7,145 nt of DNA, taken from Thermoflexia bacterium. GTDB lineage: Bacteria; Chloroflexota; Anaerolineae; B4-G1; SLSP01. The translations under genes and the position numbers were made by a program. Positions 1-6,344 of this stretch are shown in pieces. The first letter of the stretch is position 1. Each line of letters starts with the position of its first letter. The stretch is taken from the NCBI GenBank assembly GCA_030605705.1, contig JAUWHU010000032.1, forward strand, positions 1 to 7,145, given 5' to 3'. The notes beneath the pieces are model-generated. The model was not told where the DNA came from. It was given only the letters and a program-made list of their open reading frames with translations, and did no database searches.

Positions 1-7
1 CTCCTTA
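1..7 (-). promoter_or_regulatory. Shine-Dalgarno-like sequence of a gene beginning beyond the left edge
   Basis: On the minus strand this reads TAAGGAG, the same core seen in front of several genes in this window (for example TAAGGAGA, 8 nt before the sat start). It lies at the very edge, so a start codon would be expected a few bases outside. With the promoter-like pair at 45-72 it suggests that a further minus-strand gene begins just left of the window. The start codon cannot be seen, so this is inference. Confidence 0.35.
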
Positions 8-44
8 AAAGTTATCGGGCCGGCTAACCGTGGCCCAGTTTTCC

Positions 45-72
45 AGCATACGTGACCCCGCAACATTGTCAA
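45..72 (-). promoter_or_regulatory. Putative sigma-70-type promoter for the gene left of the window
   Basis: On the minus strand a perfect TTGACA (72-67) is followed by a 16-nt spacer and TATGCT (50-45), which matches four of six positions of TATAAT. It lies after the sat stop codon and before the Shine-Dalgarno-like sequence at 1-7, where a promoter for the next gene would be expected. The implied leader contains an imperfect GGGCC/GGCCC inverted repeat at about 17-36. No experimental start site is known; the call rests on box matches and placement only. Confidence 0.4.
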
Positions 73-75
73 TTG

Positions 76-112
76 CCCCTACTCCCACGCTCCCACACTC
101 CCTCATCCTCCC

Positions 113-113
<1 letters not shown>
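76..113 (-). other. Potential G-quadruplex motif directly after the sat gene
   Basis: The minus strand carries five runs of three or four G (113-110, 102-100, 94-92, 86-84, 79-76) separated by loops of 7, 5, 5 and 4 nt. This satisfies the usual G3+N1-7 quadruplex pattern. The first run overlaps the last base of the sat stop codon, so in mRNA the structure would lie at the immediate 3' end of sat. It could slow or end transcription, or it may simply be a purine-rich low-complexity tract of GGGAGNNT-like units. No hairpin-plus-U-run terminator is visible for sat. Confidence 0.45.
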
Positions 114-1846
<1,733 letters not shown>

Positions 1847-1888
1847 CTACGCCGCTAAGGGTCTGTAAAAGAATAGTTTCCCGCACTG

Positions 1889-1933
1889 ACGCCCCCGAGG
1901 AGCGCGAAGCCTACCCGTTAGGGTACGGGGGCT
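1889..1933. repeat. Palindromic repeat, copy with extra loop hairpin
   Basis: This lies in the 142-bp gap between TSUP and sat. An outer 7-bp stem GCCCCCG (1891-1897) / CGGGGGC (1926-1932) encloses a perfect inner hairpin TACCC-GTTA-GGGTA (1912-1925). The flanks GACGCCCCCGAG and ACGGGGGCTG match the copy at 4081-4103, where they are directly joined. The present copy therefore carries about 25 additional bases (1900-1924) in the loop. No T-run follows on the minus strand, so it is not an obvious intrinsic terminator, although it could still stabilise or attenuate a TSUP-sat read-through transcript. I find no convincing promoter boxes for sat in this gap. Confidence 0.65.
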
Positions 1934-1970
1934 GAGAGCGAAAAATGTGGAAAGTTATATTTTCACGAGC

Positions 1971-2726
1971 CTACAAAAACCACAGCAGGTAAAGCGTCCT
2001 CAGACTCAAGAGGACGATCACCGTTCCCACCAATCCCATTAACGCGCGGGTCGGTAATTTCTTGCACACGTAAGCCGCGAGGGGAGCCGCCAACATCCCG
2101 CCGCTCAACAGGCCGACAATGATCTCCCAATGCTGCGTCAGCGCGCTGCCCAGGGTCAGGACAAAGGTCAGGGATTCGGCAATGGTCACAAAGAACTCCG
2201 CTAAGTTGACCGAGCCGATGACCATCCTGGGCGTCCCACCCTGTGCCACCAACGTCGTGGTGACAATCGGCCCCCAGCCGCCACCGCCGACGGCGTCGGA
2301 GAACCCGCCGATGGCCGCCAGCGGCGTCAGCCGGCCATCTATCAAAAACTCCGCGGTGTGTTCCGCCCGGAACGCCTTGACCAGGATCCGCACCCCCATC
2401 GCCAGCAAATAGAGCGAGATCAGGGGTTTGATGATTTCTCCCGGCACGGCGGTCAACACGTAGGCCCCCAACGCGCCCCCCACCACGCCGGGAACGACCA
2501 GTTTCTTGAACAGGGCGCGATCCACGTTACCGAATTTGAGATGGGCCAGCCCTGAGACGGCCGTCGTGAACATTTCGGAAATATGTACACTGGCGCTGGC
2601 CAGCGCCGGGGCGACCCCCACACTCATCAGAAAAGTGGTGGAGCTGACGCCGTAAGCCATCCCCAGAGCGCCATCAATCAGCTGCGCCACGAACCCCACC
2701 AGGATGTAGATAAGGATTGTATTCAT
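1971..2726 (-). CDS. Sulfite exporter TauE/SafE (TSUP) family membrane permease
   Basis: This 251-residue integral membrane protein is hydrophobic along almost its whole length and shows the duplicated TSUP architecture. The first half has IDGALGMAYGVSSTTFL (17-33) and SVHISEMFTTAVSGL (46-60). The second half repeats the plan with GGFSDAVGGGGWGP (140-153) and GSVNLAEFFVTIAESL (171-186). Length and glycine-rich half-signatures fit the family, whose members move sulfite, sulfoacetate, thiosulfate or other small anions across the membrane. Substrate and direction cannot be read from sequence. The neighbouring Sat-CysC gene makes a sulfur oxyanion plausible. The reading frame extends upstream to a GTG at 2798, but the ATG at 2726 is preferred. 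It is preceded by AGGTGA about 9 nt upstream and starts the first membrane segment at once, whereas the 24-residue extension is translated repeat DNA. Confidence 0.9.
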   Translation of the reverse strand: MNTILIYILVGFVAQLIDGALGMAYGVSSTTFLMSVGVAPALASASVHISEMFTTAVSGLAHLKFGNVDRALFKKLVVPGVVGGALGAYVLTAVPGEIIKPLISLYLLAMGVRILVKAFRAEHTAEFLIDGRLTPLAAIGGFSDAVGGGGWGPIVTTTLVAQGGTPRMVIGSVNLAEFFVTIAESLTFVLTLGSALTQHWEIIVGLLSGGMLAAPLAAYVCKKLPTRALMGLVGTVIVLLSLRTLYLLWFL

Positions 2727-2762
2727 GTTTCCCTCACCTGGACAAACCAGAACCAAAAGAGC

Positions 2763-2875
2763 TAACCACGGAGCGTAGTATGGGCAGGCAATGCCCACAA
2801 CGCGGAGAAAAACGGAAAAAACTCTGCGCCCTCCGCGTCCCAGGCCTGTTGGCCTTTGGCTATAGTCTGCGGTGA
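2763..2875. repeat. Interrupted inverted repeat of the ACCACGGAG family with two internal hairpins
   Basis: The left arm is TAACCACGGAG (2763-2773), a 26-nt module and ACGCGGAG (2800-2807). The right arm is CTCCGCGT (2831-2838), a 27-nt module and TCTGCGGTGA (2866-2875). The outer and inner blocks are inverted repeats of each other and both arms total 45 nt. Each module has its own hairpin: TGGGCA-GGCAA-TGCCCA (2781-2797) on the left and AGGCC-TGTT-GGCCT (2842-2855) on the right. A related left arm occurs at 7016-7057. The element sits between translin and TSUP, in the likely TSUP leader. A separate 6-bp stem TCCTTG/CAAGGA (2878-2898) follows. This appears to be a dispersed non-coding repeat of unknown function. 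Confidence 0.7.
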
Positions 2876-2914
2876 AATCCTTGTTCTTTGTGCAAGGAGT
2901 TGATTGGTAAGGTA

Positions 2915-3550
2915 CTACGCCTCAGCTCTCTCCAGCGCCGCCAACAGGCGTTGCATTTGCGAGCTGTTCGTCAGGTCGCCGCGCGTGCGTTCCAGCACCC
3001 CGCGCAGCTGGTCCACGCGGCGCCGCAACCCCCCGGTGATGGCGTCAGGATAGCCGAAGGAAAACAGCGTCTCGTAGACGGCATCCATCGCCGCCAGCAG
3101 CCGCTCGGCTTCGCCCATCTCCTCGCGGCGCATACAATCTAAGCAACGGCGACGCAGCTCGCTGGCCGCCTCACACAACCCGTTGAGGTAAGTAGAGTAG
3201 GGCACCTGGGCCTCGGCAGGGATGGGCAAGGGCCGGTTCCCCACCAGAGCCAGCGTGAGGCGCGCTTCCACCCACTCCTTGAGCGCGTCCTGCGTGTAGC
3301 CCGTGTAAAAGAGAGCAGGATGAGGACCTGACAGCTCCTGCAGCTCTGCCGCCATCGCGTCGGCCTCGGCCAACAAGGCCATCGCCTCATCCCAGCGATC
3401 ACGGTGCGCCGCGCGGATCGCCTGCGAGCAGAGGCGAATCAATTCCCGGCTGCGGCGCAAGGCCTTGTCCCGCACTTTGTTGCGCGCCTCAAAATCCGCC
3501 TCGGCCGCTTCCGCCAACTCATCTAACCACGTATGTAAAGTCCTGTCCAT
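2915..3550 (-). CDS. Translin/TRAX-family protein (predicted nucleic-acid binding, possible RNase)
   Basis: This 211-residue, largely alpha-helical protein resembles translin/TRAX in its archaeal and bacterial forms (COG2178-like). Recognisable blocks are the N-terminal helix DKALRRSRELIRLCSQAIRA (28-47), FYTGYTQDALKEWVEARLTL (81-100), PYSTYLNGLCEAASELRRRC (117-136) and the C-terminal PDAITGGLRRRVDQLRGVLE (168-187). Eukaryotic TRAX, the catalytic subunit of the C3PO endoribonuclease, uses acidic residues in a QEYVEA-like helix and a later D/E pair. Here E92/E95 in KEWVEA and E127/E131 in CEAASE occupy comparable positions, so RNase activity is plausible but unproven. No partner subunit is visible, so it may form homo-oligomers. 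AGGAGG 7 nt before the ATG supports the start. The gene follows the DUF3467 gene after 25 bp, suggesting co-transcription. Confidence 0.88.
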   Translation of the reverse strand: MDRTLHTWLDELAEAAEADFEARNKVRDKALRRSRELIRLCSQAIRAAHRDRWDEAMALLAEADAMAAELQELSGPHPALFYTGYTQDALKEWVEARLTLALVGNRPLPIPAEAQVPYSTYLNGLCEAASELRRRCLDCMRREEMGEAERLLAAMDAVYETLFSFGYPDAITGGLRRRVDQLRGVLERTRGDLTNSSQMQRLLAALERAEA

Positions 3551-3575
3551 GATCGTCCCTCCTGGTTACCCAATG

Positions 3576-3893
3576 CTAATCCGTTTTAGGCGGATGCACG
3601 CCGCTGAAGAAAGCGCGGGCCAGCTCGTCACCCCGTCCGGGTAACACGATTTCTCCGAAAGCTGACTCGTACTTCGCCAGGTTGTCCTGCAAAGCTCGCA
3701 GGAATAACTTGGCATTGAGCGGTGTCATCACCACGCGAGCTTTGACCCGCACCTGGGGTTGGTTGGGCAGGGCCTGGGCGAAATCCACGATGATTTCCGA
3801 GGGGGAATGTGAGATCAACGCGAAATTCGCGTAGACCGGCTCCAAGTCAGACGGTAGGGAAACATTCAACGATCGGGGTTTAGGTGCAGACAT
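3576..3893 (-). CDS. DUF3467 domain protein
   Basis: This 105-residue soluble protein has the features of the DUF3467 family: PVYANFALISHSPSEIIVDF (19-38), then a strand-rich segment with VRVKARVVMTPLNAKLFLRA (48-67), then the helix LQDNLAKYESAFGEI (68-82). No signal peptide, membrane segment or catalytic motif is visible. The family is widespread in bacteria and archaea, but its biochemical role is not established. The ATG is supported by GAGGAGA about 8 nt upstream. Translin begins 25 bp after its stop, so the two are probably one transcription unit. Its leader holds two tandem hairpins (3921-3976). A TACAAT box at 3922-3917 could be a -10 element, with a weak TTGGGA 19 nt further upstream and the first hairpin lying between them. 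Confidence 0.85.
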   Translation of the reverse strand: MSAPKPRSLNVSLPSDLEPVYANFALISHSPSEIIVDFAQALPNQPQVRVKARVVMTPLNAKLFLRALQDNLAKYESAFGEIVLPGRGDELARAFFSGVHPPKTD

Positions 3894-3920
3894 AAGATTT
3901 TCTCCTCACGATAAGAATTG

Positions 3921-3976
3921 TAGGGGAAACCCTCCGTGGTTTCCCAACGTAAGGGGAATCCTCTGTAATTCCCCAA
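3921..3976. repeat. Two tandem related hairpins in the DUF3467 leader
   Basis: Hairpin 1 is GGGAAACC-CTCCGT-GGTTTCCC (3924-3945), an 8-bp perfect stem. Hairpin 2 is GGGGAAT-CCTCTGTA-ATTCCCC (3953-3974), a 7-bp stem. They are about 29 nt apart and align base for base as tandem copies (GTAGGGGAAACC... and GTAAGGGGAATCC...). Where the stems differ, both sides change together so pairing is kept. Hairpin 1 contains AACCACGGAG on the minus strand, the motif that heads the repeats at 2763 and 7016. Placement 28-83 nt before the DUF3467 start makes a regulatory role in its mRNA possible, but they may be members of a dispersed palindromic family. Confidence 0.65.
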
Positions 3977-4035
3977 AATACGAAATAAAAAATGGCATAA
4001 AGGCAGAAATGACACATCTCTTCCCAAACGCTCTA

Positions 4036-4101
4036 AGCCCCCGTCCCCGGGGGCGGGTTGACGAGGAAACTTGCCCAGGGGACGCCCCCGAGACGGGGGC
4101 T
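4036..4101. repeat. GC-rich nested inverted repeat between ssb and the DUF3467 gene
   Basis: The outer arms (4036-4055 and 4083-4101) are inverted copies of each other with one mismatch and one unpaired base. The right arm is itself a hairpin, GCCCCCG-AGA-CGGGGGC (4084-4100), and the left arm is nearly one, GCCCCC-GTCCCC-GGGGGC (4037-4054). A further inverted pair, CGTCCCC (4042-4048) and GGGGACG (4078-4084), permits alternative folds. The 3' half shares sequence with the element at 1889-1933. It lies between the ssb terminator and the DUF3467 leader and has no T-run in either direction. Confidence 0.7.
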
Positions 4102-4135
4102 GGGAGCAGAGTAAGCGCGGCTTTTGCCCCTATGC

Positions 4136-4165
4136 AAAAATGGCAGAGAAGTAATCTTCCCTGCC
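4136..4165 (-). terminator. Rho-independent terminator of ssb
   Basis: On the minus strand GGCAGGGAAG (4165-4156), loop ATTA and CTTCTCTGCC (4151-4142) form a 10-bp stem with one G-T wobble, followed at once by ATTTTT (4141-4136). It begins 19 nt after the ssb stop codon. The stem, short loop and T-run fit a classical intrinsic terminator, implying that ssb transcription ends before the DUF3467 operon. Confidence 0.88.
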
Positions 4166-4184
4166 ATCATCAAAGGGCCTCTCT

Positions 4185-4613
4185 TTAGAAGGGCATGTCG
4201 CTTTCCGGGGGGGGGGCGGCGTTTGATTCGGCGGGCGTAGCCGACTCAGAAGGCACGTTGGCTTCACCCCGCTGGCCCAGGAAGCGAATTGTGTTCGCCG
4301 TGATCTCGTACGAAGCACCGACAGTCCCATCCTGCCGGGTCCAGACGCGCGGGCCGCCGGTCTGCGGATCGGGCTTCAGCCGCCCTTCGATCAGCACCGG
4401 TCGTCCTTTGCTCAGGTACTGGGCCGCGGTCTCCGCCAAACGTCGCCAGGCCGTCACGCGGAACCAGGTGGTCTCCTCACCCGGTGTGCCGTCCGGGCTG
4501 GTCCACTTGCGGTTGGTGGCCACGTTGAGGGTGGTGACAGGGGTGCCGTCCGGTGTGTAGCGCATCTCCGGATCCCGGCCCAGGTTACCTACAATGATGA
4601 TTTTCTGGTACAT
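4185..4613 (-). CDS. ssb: Single-stranded DNA-binding protein
   Basis: This 142-residue SSB should bind single-stranded DNA during replication, repair and recombination. Residues 1 to about 112 form the OB fold, with the typical opening MYQKIIIVGNLGRDPEMRY (1-19), TPVTTLNVATNRKW (24-37), the core strand TTWFRVTAWRRLAE (48-61), and YLSKGRPVLIEGRLK (66-80). Aromatic residues W37, W50 and W56 are candidates for stacking with bases. A short Ala/Pro/Ser-rich linker leads to the acidic tip ESDMPF (137-142), the tail that recruits partner proteins in bacterial SSBs. AAGGAGG 6 nt before the ATG fixes the start. It stands alone, with its own terminator at 4165-4136. The neighbours normally associated with ssb (rpsF, rpsR) are absent. 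A run of 10 C in the linker is unusual and is listed separately. Confidence 0.96.
   Translation of the reverse strand: MYQKIIIVGNLGRDPEMRYTPDGTPVTTLNVATNRKWTSPDGTPGEETTWFRVTAWRRLAETAAQYLSKGRPVLIEGRLKPDPQTGGPRVWTRQDGTVGASYEITANTIRFLGQRGEANVPSESATPAESNAAPPPESDMPF
4207..4216 (-). repeat. Homopolymer run of 10 C in the ssb coding strand
   Basis: Ten consecutive G on the plus strand are ten C in the ssb coding strand, giving Pro134-Pro136 and part of Ala133 and the Pro136 codon. The run lies just before the acidic tip. Loss of one C would move reading into a frame that stays open to the TAG at 4132-4130, replacing ESDMPF with a tail of about 25 residues. Gain of one C would also destroy the tip. 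The run is a potential slippage site, but sequencing error is an equally simple concern, because such runs are error-prone. Confidence 0.8.
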
Positions 4614-4663
4614 TGGTTGCCTCCTTTTGGAACGTTAGATAGTAACAAAAAAGGTACTTTTTT

Positions 4664-4691
4664 AGTGTACCCCAAATAAAAAAAAGTGCAA
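4664..4691 (-). promoter_or_regulatory. Possible ssb promoter
   Basis: On the minus strand TTGCAC (4691-4686; three of six matches to TTGACA), a 16-nt spacer and TACACT (4669-4664; four of six matches to TATAAT) give a start point roughly 40 nt before the ssb ATG. The leader that follows holds AAAAAAG-TAC-CTTTTTT (4663-4647) and an overlapping GGTAC/GTACC pair (4671-4653). Matches are modest, so this is only a candidate. Some promoter is needed here, because ssb is preceded by the end of the amidase gene. Confidence 0.3.
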
Positions 4692-4697
4692 CTGCAC
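4678..4697 (-). terminator. Weak terminator candidate after the amidase gene
   Basis: On the minus strand a short stem GTGC-AGTT-GCAC (4697-4686) is followed by eight T (4685-4678). The T-run is good, but a stem of four to five pairs is short for an intrinsic terminator. It lies 37 nt after the amidase stop codon and overlaps the ssb promoter candidate, so it may be a terminator, part of that promoter, or neither. Confidence 0.35.
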
Positions 4698-4713
4698 GCC
4701 CCGTCTCTATCTT

Positions 4714-4730
4714 GACAATGTCACATTGTC
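4714..4730. promoter_or_regulatory. 17-bp perfect palindrome, possible operator
   Basis: GACAATG-TCA-CATTGTC is a perfect 7-bp inverted repeat with a 3-nt centre, just after the amidase stop codon and about 100 nt before ssb. It has no T-run, so a protein-binding site is more likely than a terminator. Half of it (TTGACAATGT) also occurs on the minus strand at 72-63 in the promoter candidate at the left edge. The binding protein is unknown and the operator role is inference. It does not resemble the LexA boxes I know. Confidence 0.4.
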
Positions 4731-4733
4731 GAA

Positions 4734-5516
4734 CTATTCCCCTTCCACGAAGCAGATCAACCCCTCGGCGATGCCCTCCGCCACTATCTCCGGTCGCTCG
4801 ACCAGCAATTCGCGATCGTCCAACATGAAACCGGCCTCAATAATGGCTGCCGGCGTGTGCGGAGCAATCTCATAGTAGGCATGGTAGCGGGTCATGTCGT
4901 AGGTAATGGTGTTGGCATCAAAGGGTAACCCGGTCCGCTCCTGGTAATGGCGGATAATGCAATCCACCAGCCGATCCTCGGATCCGGGGATGTAGCTGGA
5001 TTCCGCGCGGGCGAGCTTGAAGCCGGTCTTGCCGGGGTAAGCGCAGGAATCGGCGTGGATGGAAAGCAGCGCGTCCGCCTGGTAGCCCTCCAAACGCTCG
5101 TCAAACTCCTCCAGGAGGTCAACCTGCCAGCCCCGTCGCTTCAGGATCTCCACCACGCGCCGGGCAATCTCGGCGTTCACCTGGACTTCCTGCAGGCCAT
5201 CGGGGCAGACAGCGCCGCTATCGCTGCCCGAATGTCCCGCGATGATCCCCACAATCGGGACGTGGGGCACGGGGGTGATCGGCGCCACGGTCGCGGTCGG
5301 GGTCGGGCCACCCAGGGGAATCAGCGCCGGACCGGGGGTCTCGCTCTGCGCCGCCACCTCGTCGCCGCCACTCACCGCCGGGATGATCGGCAGCAGACCG
5401 GTGGGCACAGCCAACGCCACCAGGAAAGCCAGCAGCACCAACGCGCGAAGCATCGTCCCTACCGTCCGGGAATCTTCCAGGAGTCGCTCCCTCCTCTCCG
5501 CAGTTTTGCGTCTCAT
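4734..5516 (-). CDS. N-acetylmuramoyl-L-alanine amidase, Amidase_3 (AmiC-like), membrane-anchored
   Basis: This is a 260-residue zinc peptidoglycan amidase that should cut the bond between N-acetylmuramic acid and L-alanine outside the membrane. A basic N-terminus (MRRKTAERRERLL) precedes a hydrophobic segment, LRALVLLAFLVALAVPTGLL (23-42), likely an anchor or uncleaved signal. A Pro/Thr-rich linker (about 58-86) follows. The catalytic domain starts near residue 87 with IAGHSGSDSGA (92-102). Predicted zinc ligands are H95, E110 (in QEVQVN) and H154 (in LSIHADS), and the catalytic Glu is E227 (in IIEAGFML). The loop between ligands two and three is shorter than in many relatives. An ATG at 5558 would overlap the upstream gene by 26 bp. 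The ATG at 5516 is preferred because it follows that gene's TGA by 16 bp and has GAGGG close upstream. A start at 5453, directly at the hydrophobic segment, is possible. Confidence 0.88.
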   Translation of the reverse strand: MRRKTAERRERLLEDSRTVGTMLRALVLLAFLVALAVPTGLLPIIPAVSGGDEVAAQSETPGPALIPLGGPTPTATVAPITPVPHVPIVGIIAGHSGSDSGAVCPDGLQEVQVNAEIARRVVEILKRRGWQVDLLEEFDERLEGYQADALLSIHADSCAYPGKTGFKLARAESSYIPGSEDRLVDCIIRHYQERTGLPFDANTITYDMTRYHAYYEIAPHTPAAIIEAGFMLDDRELLVERPEIVAEGIAEGLICFVEGE

Positions 5517-5532
5517 GCGACCCTCATCAGGT

Positions 5533-6321
5533 TCACCGCATCCGGCGGCGCCACGCATCCTTCACCTGGAAGGCATCCCAATTGTCCTTGTGCAGCAGGA
5601 AATCCAGCACGAGCCGGTTAAACTTGGGCGTCGCCTCCAGCATCGGGTAATGCTGCACCCCCTCCATGGGGAATGCGTACACATTGTAATCCAAATCTTC
5701 CAGGATCTTCTCATCCGGCATCTGGATCAAGGTGTCCTGAGTCCCATAAAGCAGCATGATTGGGATCTCCAATTCCTCCAGTAGCAAGGTAAGGTCTTGC
5801 CCTATCATGGAATGTAAGCTGCGTACCACCGCCGCCCCATCCGTCTTGGCCGATTCCATAGCCACTTCCTGGTAGGTGCTCAAACGTCGTCCCAGGATAC
5901 GCTCCGCCGGGTTACTCCCCCCGCTAAACCCGCTCAACGAGCGGCTGATGGCTAACTCCGTCAGGGGCGTGTTCACCAACATCACCTGCTCTACCCAGTC
6001 AGGGAACTGTGAGGCGAAATGCAGCGCGATCACCCCTCCCAACCCGTGCCCCACCAGAGGAAGCTGCCTAATTCCCAGCTGCTCTAAAAACAAGGCCACC
6101 TGTTCCACATACCCTTTCACTGAGTAACGGGCCTGGATTTTGTCGGAGTCCCCAAAGCCCCAGAAATCCAGGGCATAAGCCCGATAGGAAGAGGCCAGCT
6201 CCACCATCGTAGGAACCCAGTAACGCCACGAGCCTAACCAGTCGTGCAGGAAGAGCAAGGGCTTCCCACGACCCAGGGCCTCGTAGTGAACCAGGCTACT
6301 TTCTAAGATGACGGCGCTCAT
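5533..6321 (-). CDS. Alpha/beta-hydrolase-fold protein lacking the serine nucleophile
   Basis: This 262-residue cytoplasmic-looking protein has no signal peptide. The fold is clear: LLFLHDWLGSWRYW (22-35) carries the oxyanion-loop HDW, ALDFWGFGDSD (50-60) matches the D-x-x-G-x-G-x-S segment, and LLYGTQDTLI (190-199) offers the acid D197. GVQHYPMLEATPKFNRLVLDFL (in two parts, 221-242) offers the catalytic-type H224. The nucleophile elbow, however, reads LVGHGLGGVIAL (89-100): Gly93 (codon GGG) stands where Ser, Asp or Cys is expected. Known epoxide hydrolases and dehalogenases use Asp there. The protein may be non-catalytic (binding or regulatory) or use unusual chemistry. Substrate is unknown. 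It lies 23 bp after the response regulator and 16 bp before the amidase, probably in one operon. GAGGAGAAGG lies 8 nt before the ATG. Confidence 0.9.
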   Translation of the reverse strand: MSAVILESSLVHYEALGRGKPLLFLHDWLGSWRYWVPTMVELASSYRAYALDFWGFGDSDKIQARYSVKGYVEQVALFLEQLGIRQLPLVGHGLGGVIALHFASQFPDWVEQVMLVNTPLTELAISRSLSGFSGGSNPAERILGRRLSTYQEVAMESAKTDGAAVVRSLHSMIGQDLTLLLEELEIPIMLLYGTQDTLIQMPDEKILEDLDYNVYAFPMEGVQHYPMLEATPKFNRLVLDFLLHKDNWDAFQVKDAWRRRMR

Positions 6322-6344
6322 CGGTAAATCCTTCTCCTCACTCC

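Noticed and set aside
1889..1933. Intrinsic terminator after TSUP
   Set aside because: The palindrome is not followed by a T-run on the minus strand.
2727..2798. Upstream GTG start for the TSUP gene adding 24 residues
   Set aside because: The extension is encoded by part of the palindromic repeat and lacks a good ribosome-binding site, whereas the ATG at 2726 has one and fits the family length.
2878..2898. TCCTTG/CAAGGA hairpin as a terminator for translin
   Set aside because: A 6-bp stem with a 9-nt loop and only three T on the minus strand is too weak for an intrinsic terminator call.
3921..3976. CRISPR-like array or known riboswitch
   Set aside because: There are only two imperfect units with no constant repeat and variable spacer pattern, and the fold does not match any riboswitch consensus I can recall.
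4130..4330. Minus-strand 66-codon frame across the end of ssb
   Set aside because: It is an alternative frame of ssb with no independent start signal. It matters only as the product of a one-base loss in the C-run.
5517..5558. ATG at 5558 as the amidase start
   Set aside because: It would overlap the hydrolase gene by 26 bp and add residues before an already typical basic N-terminus; the ATG at 5516 is better placed.
5242..5784. Plus-strand frames opposite the amidase and hydrolase genes
   Set aside because: They are shadows of conserved minus-strand genes and show no protein-family features.
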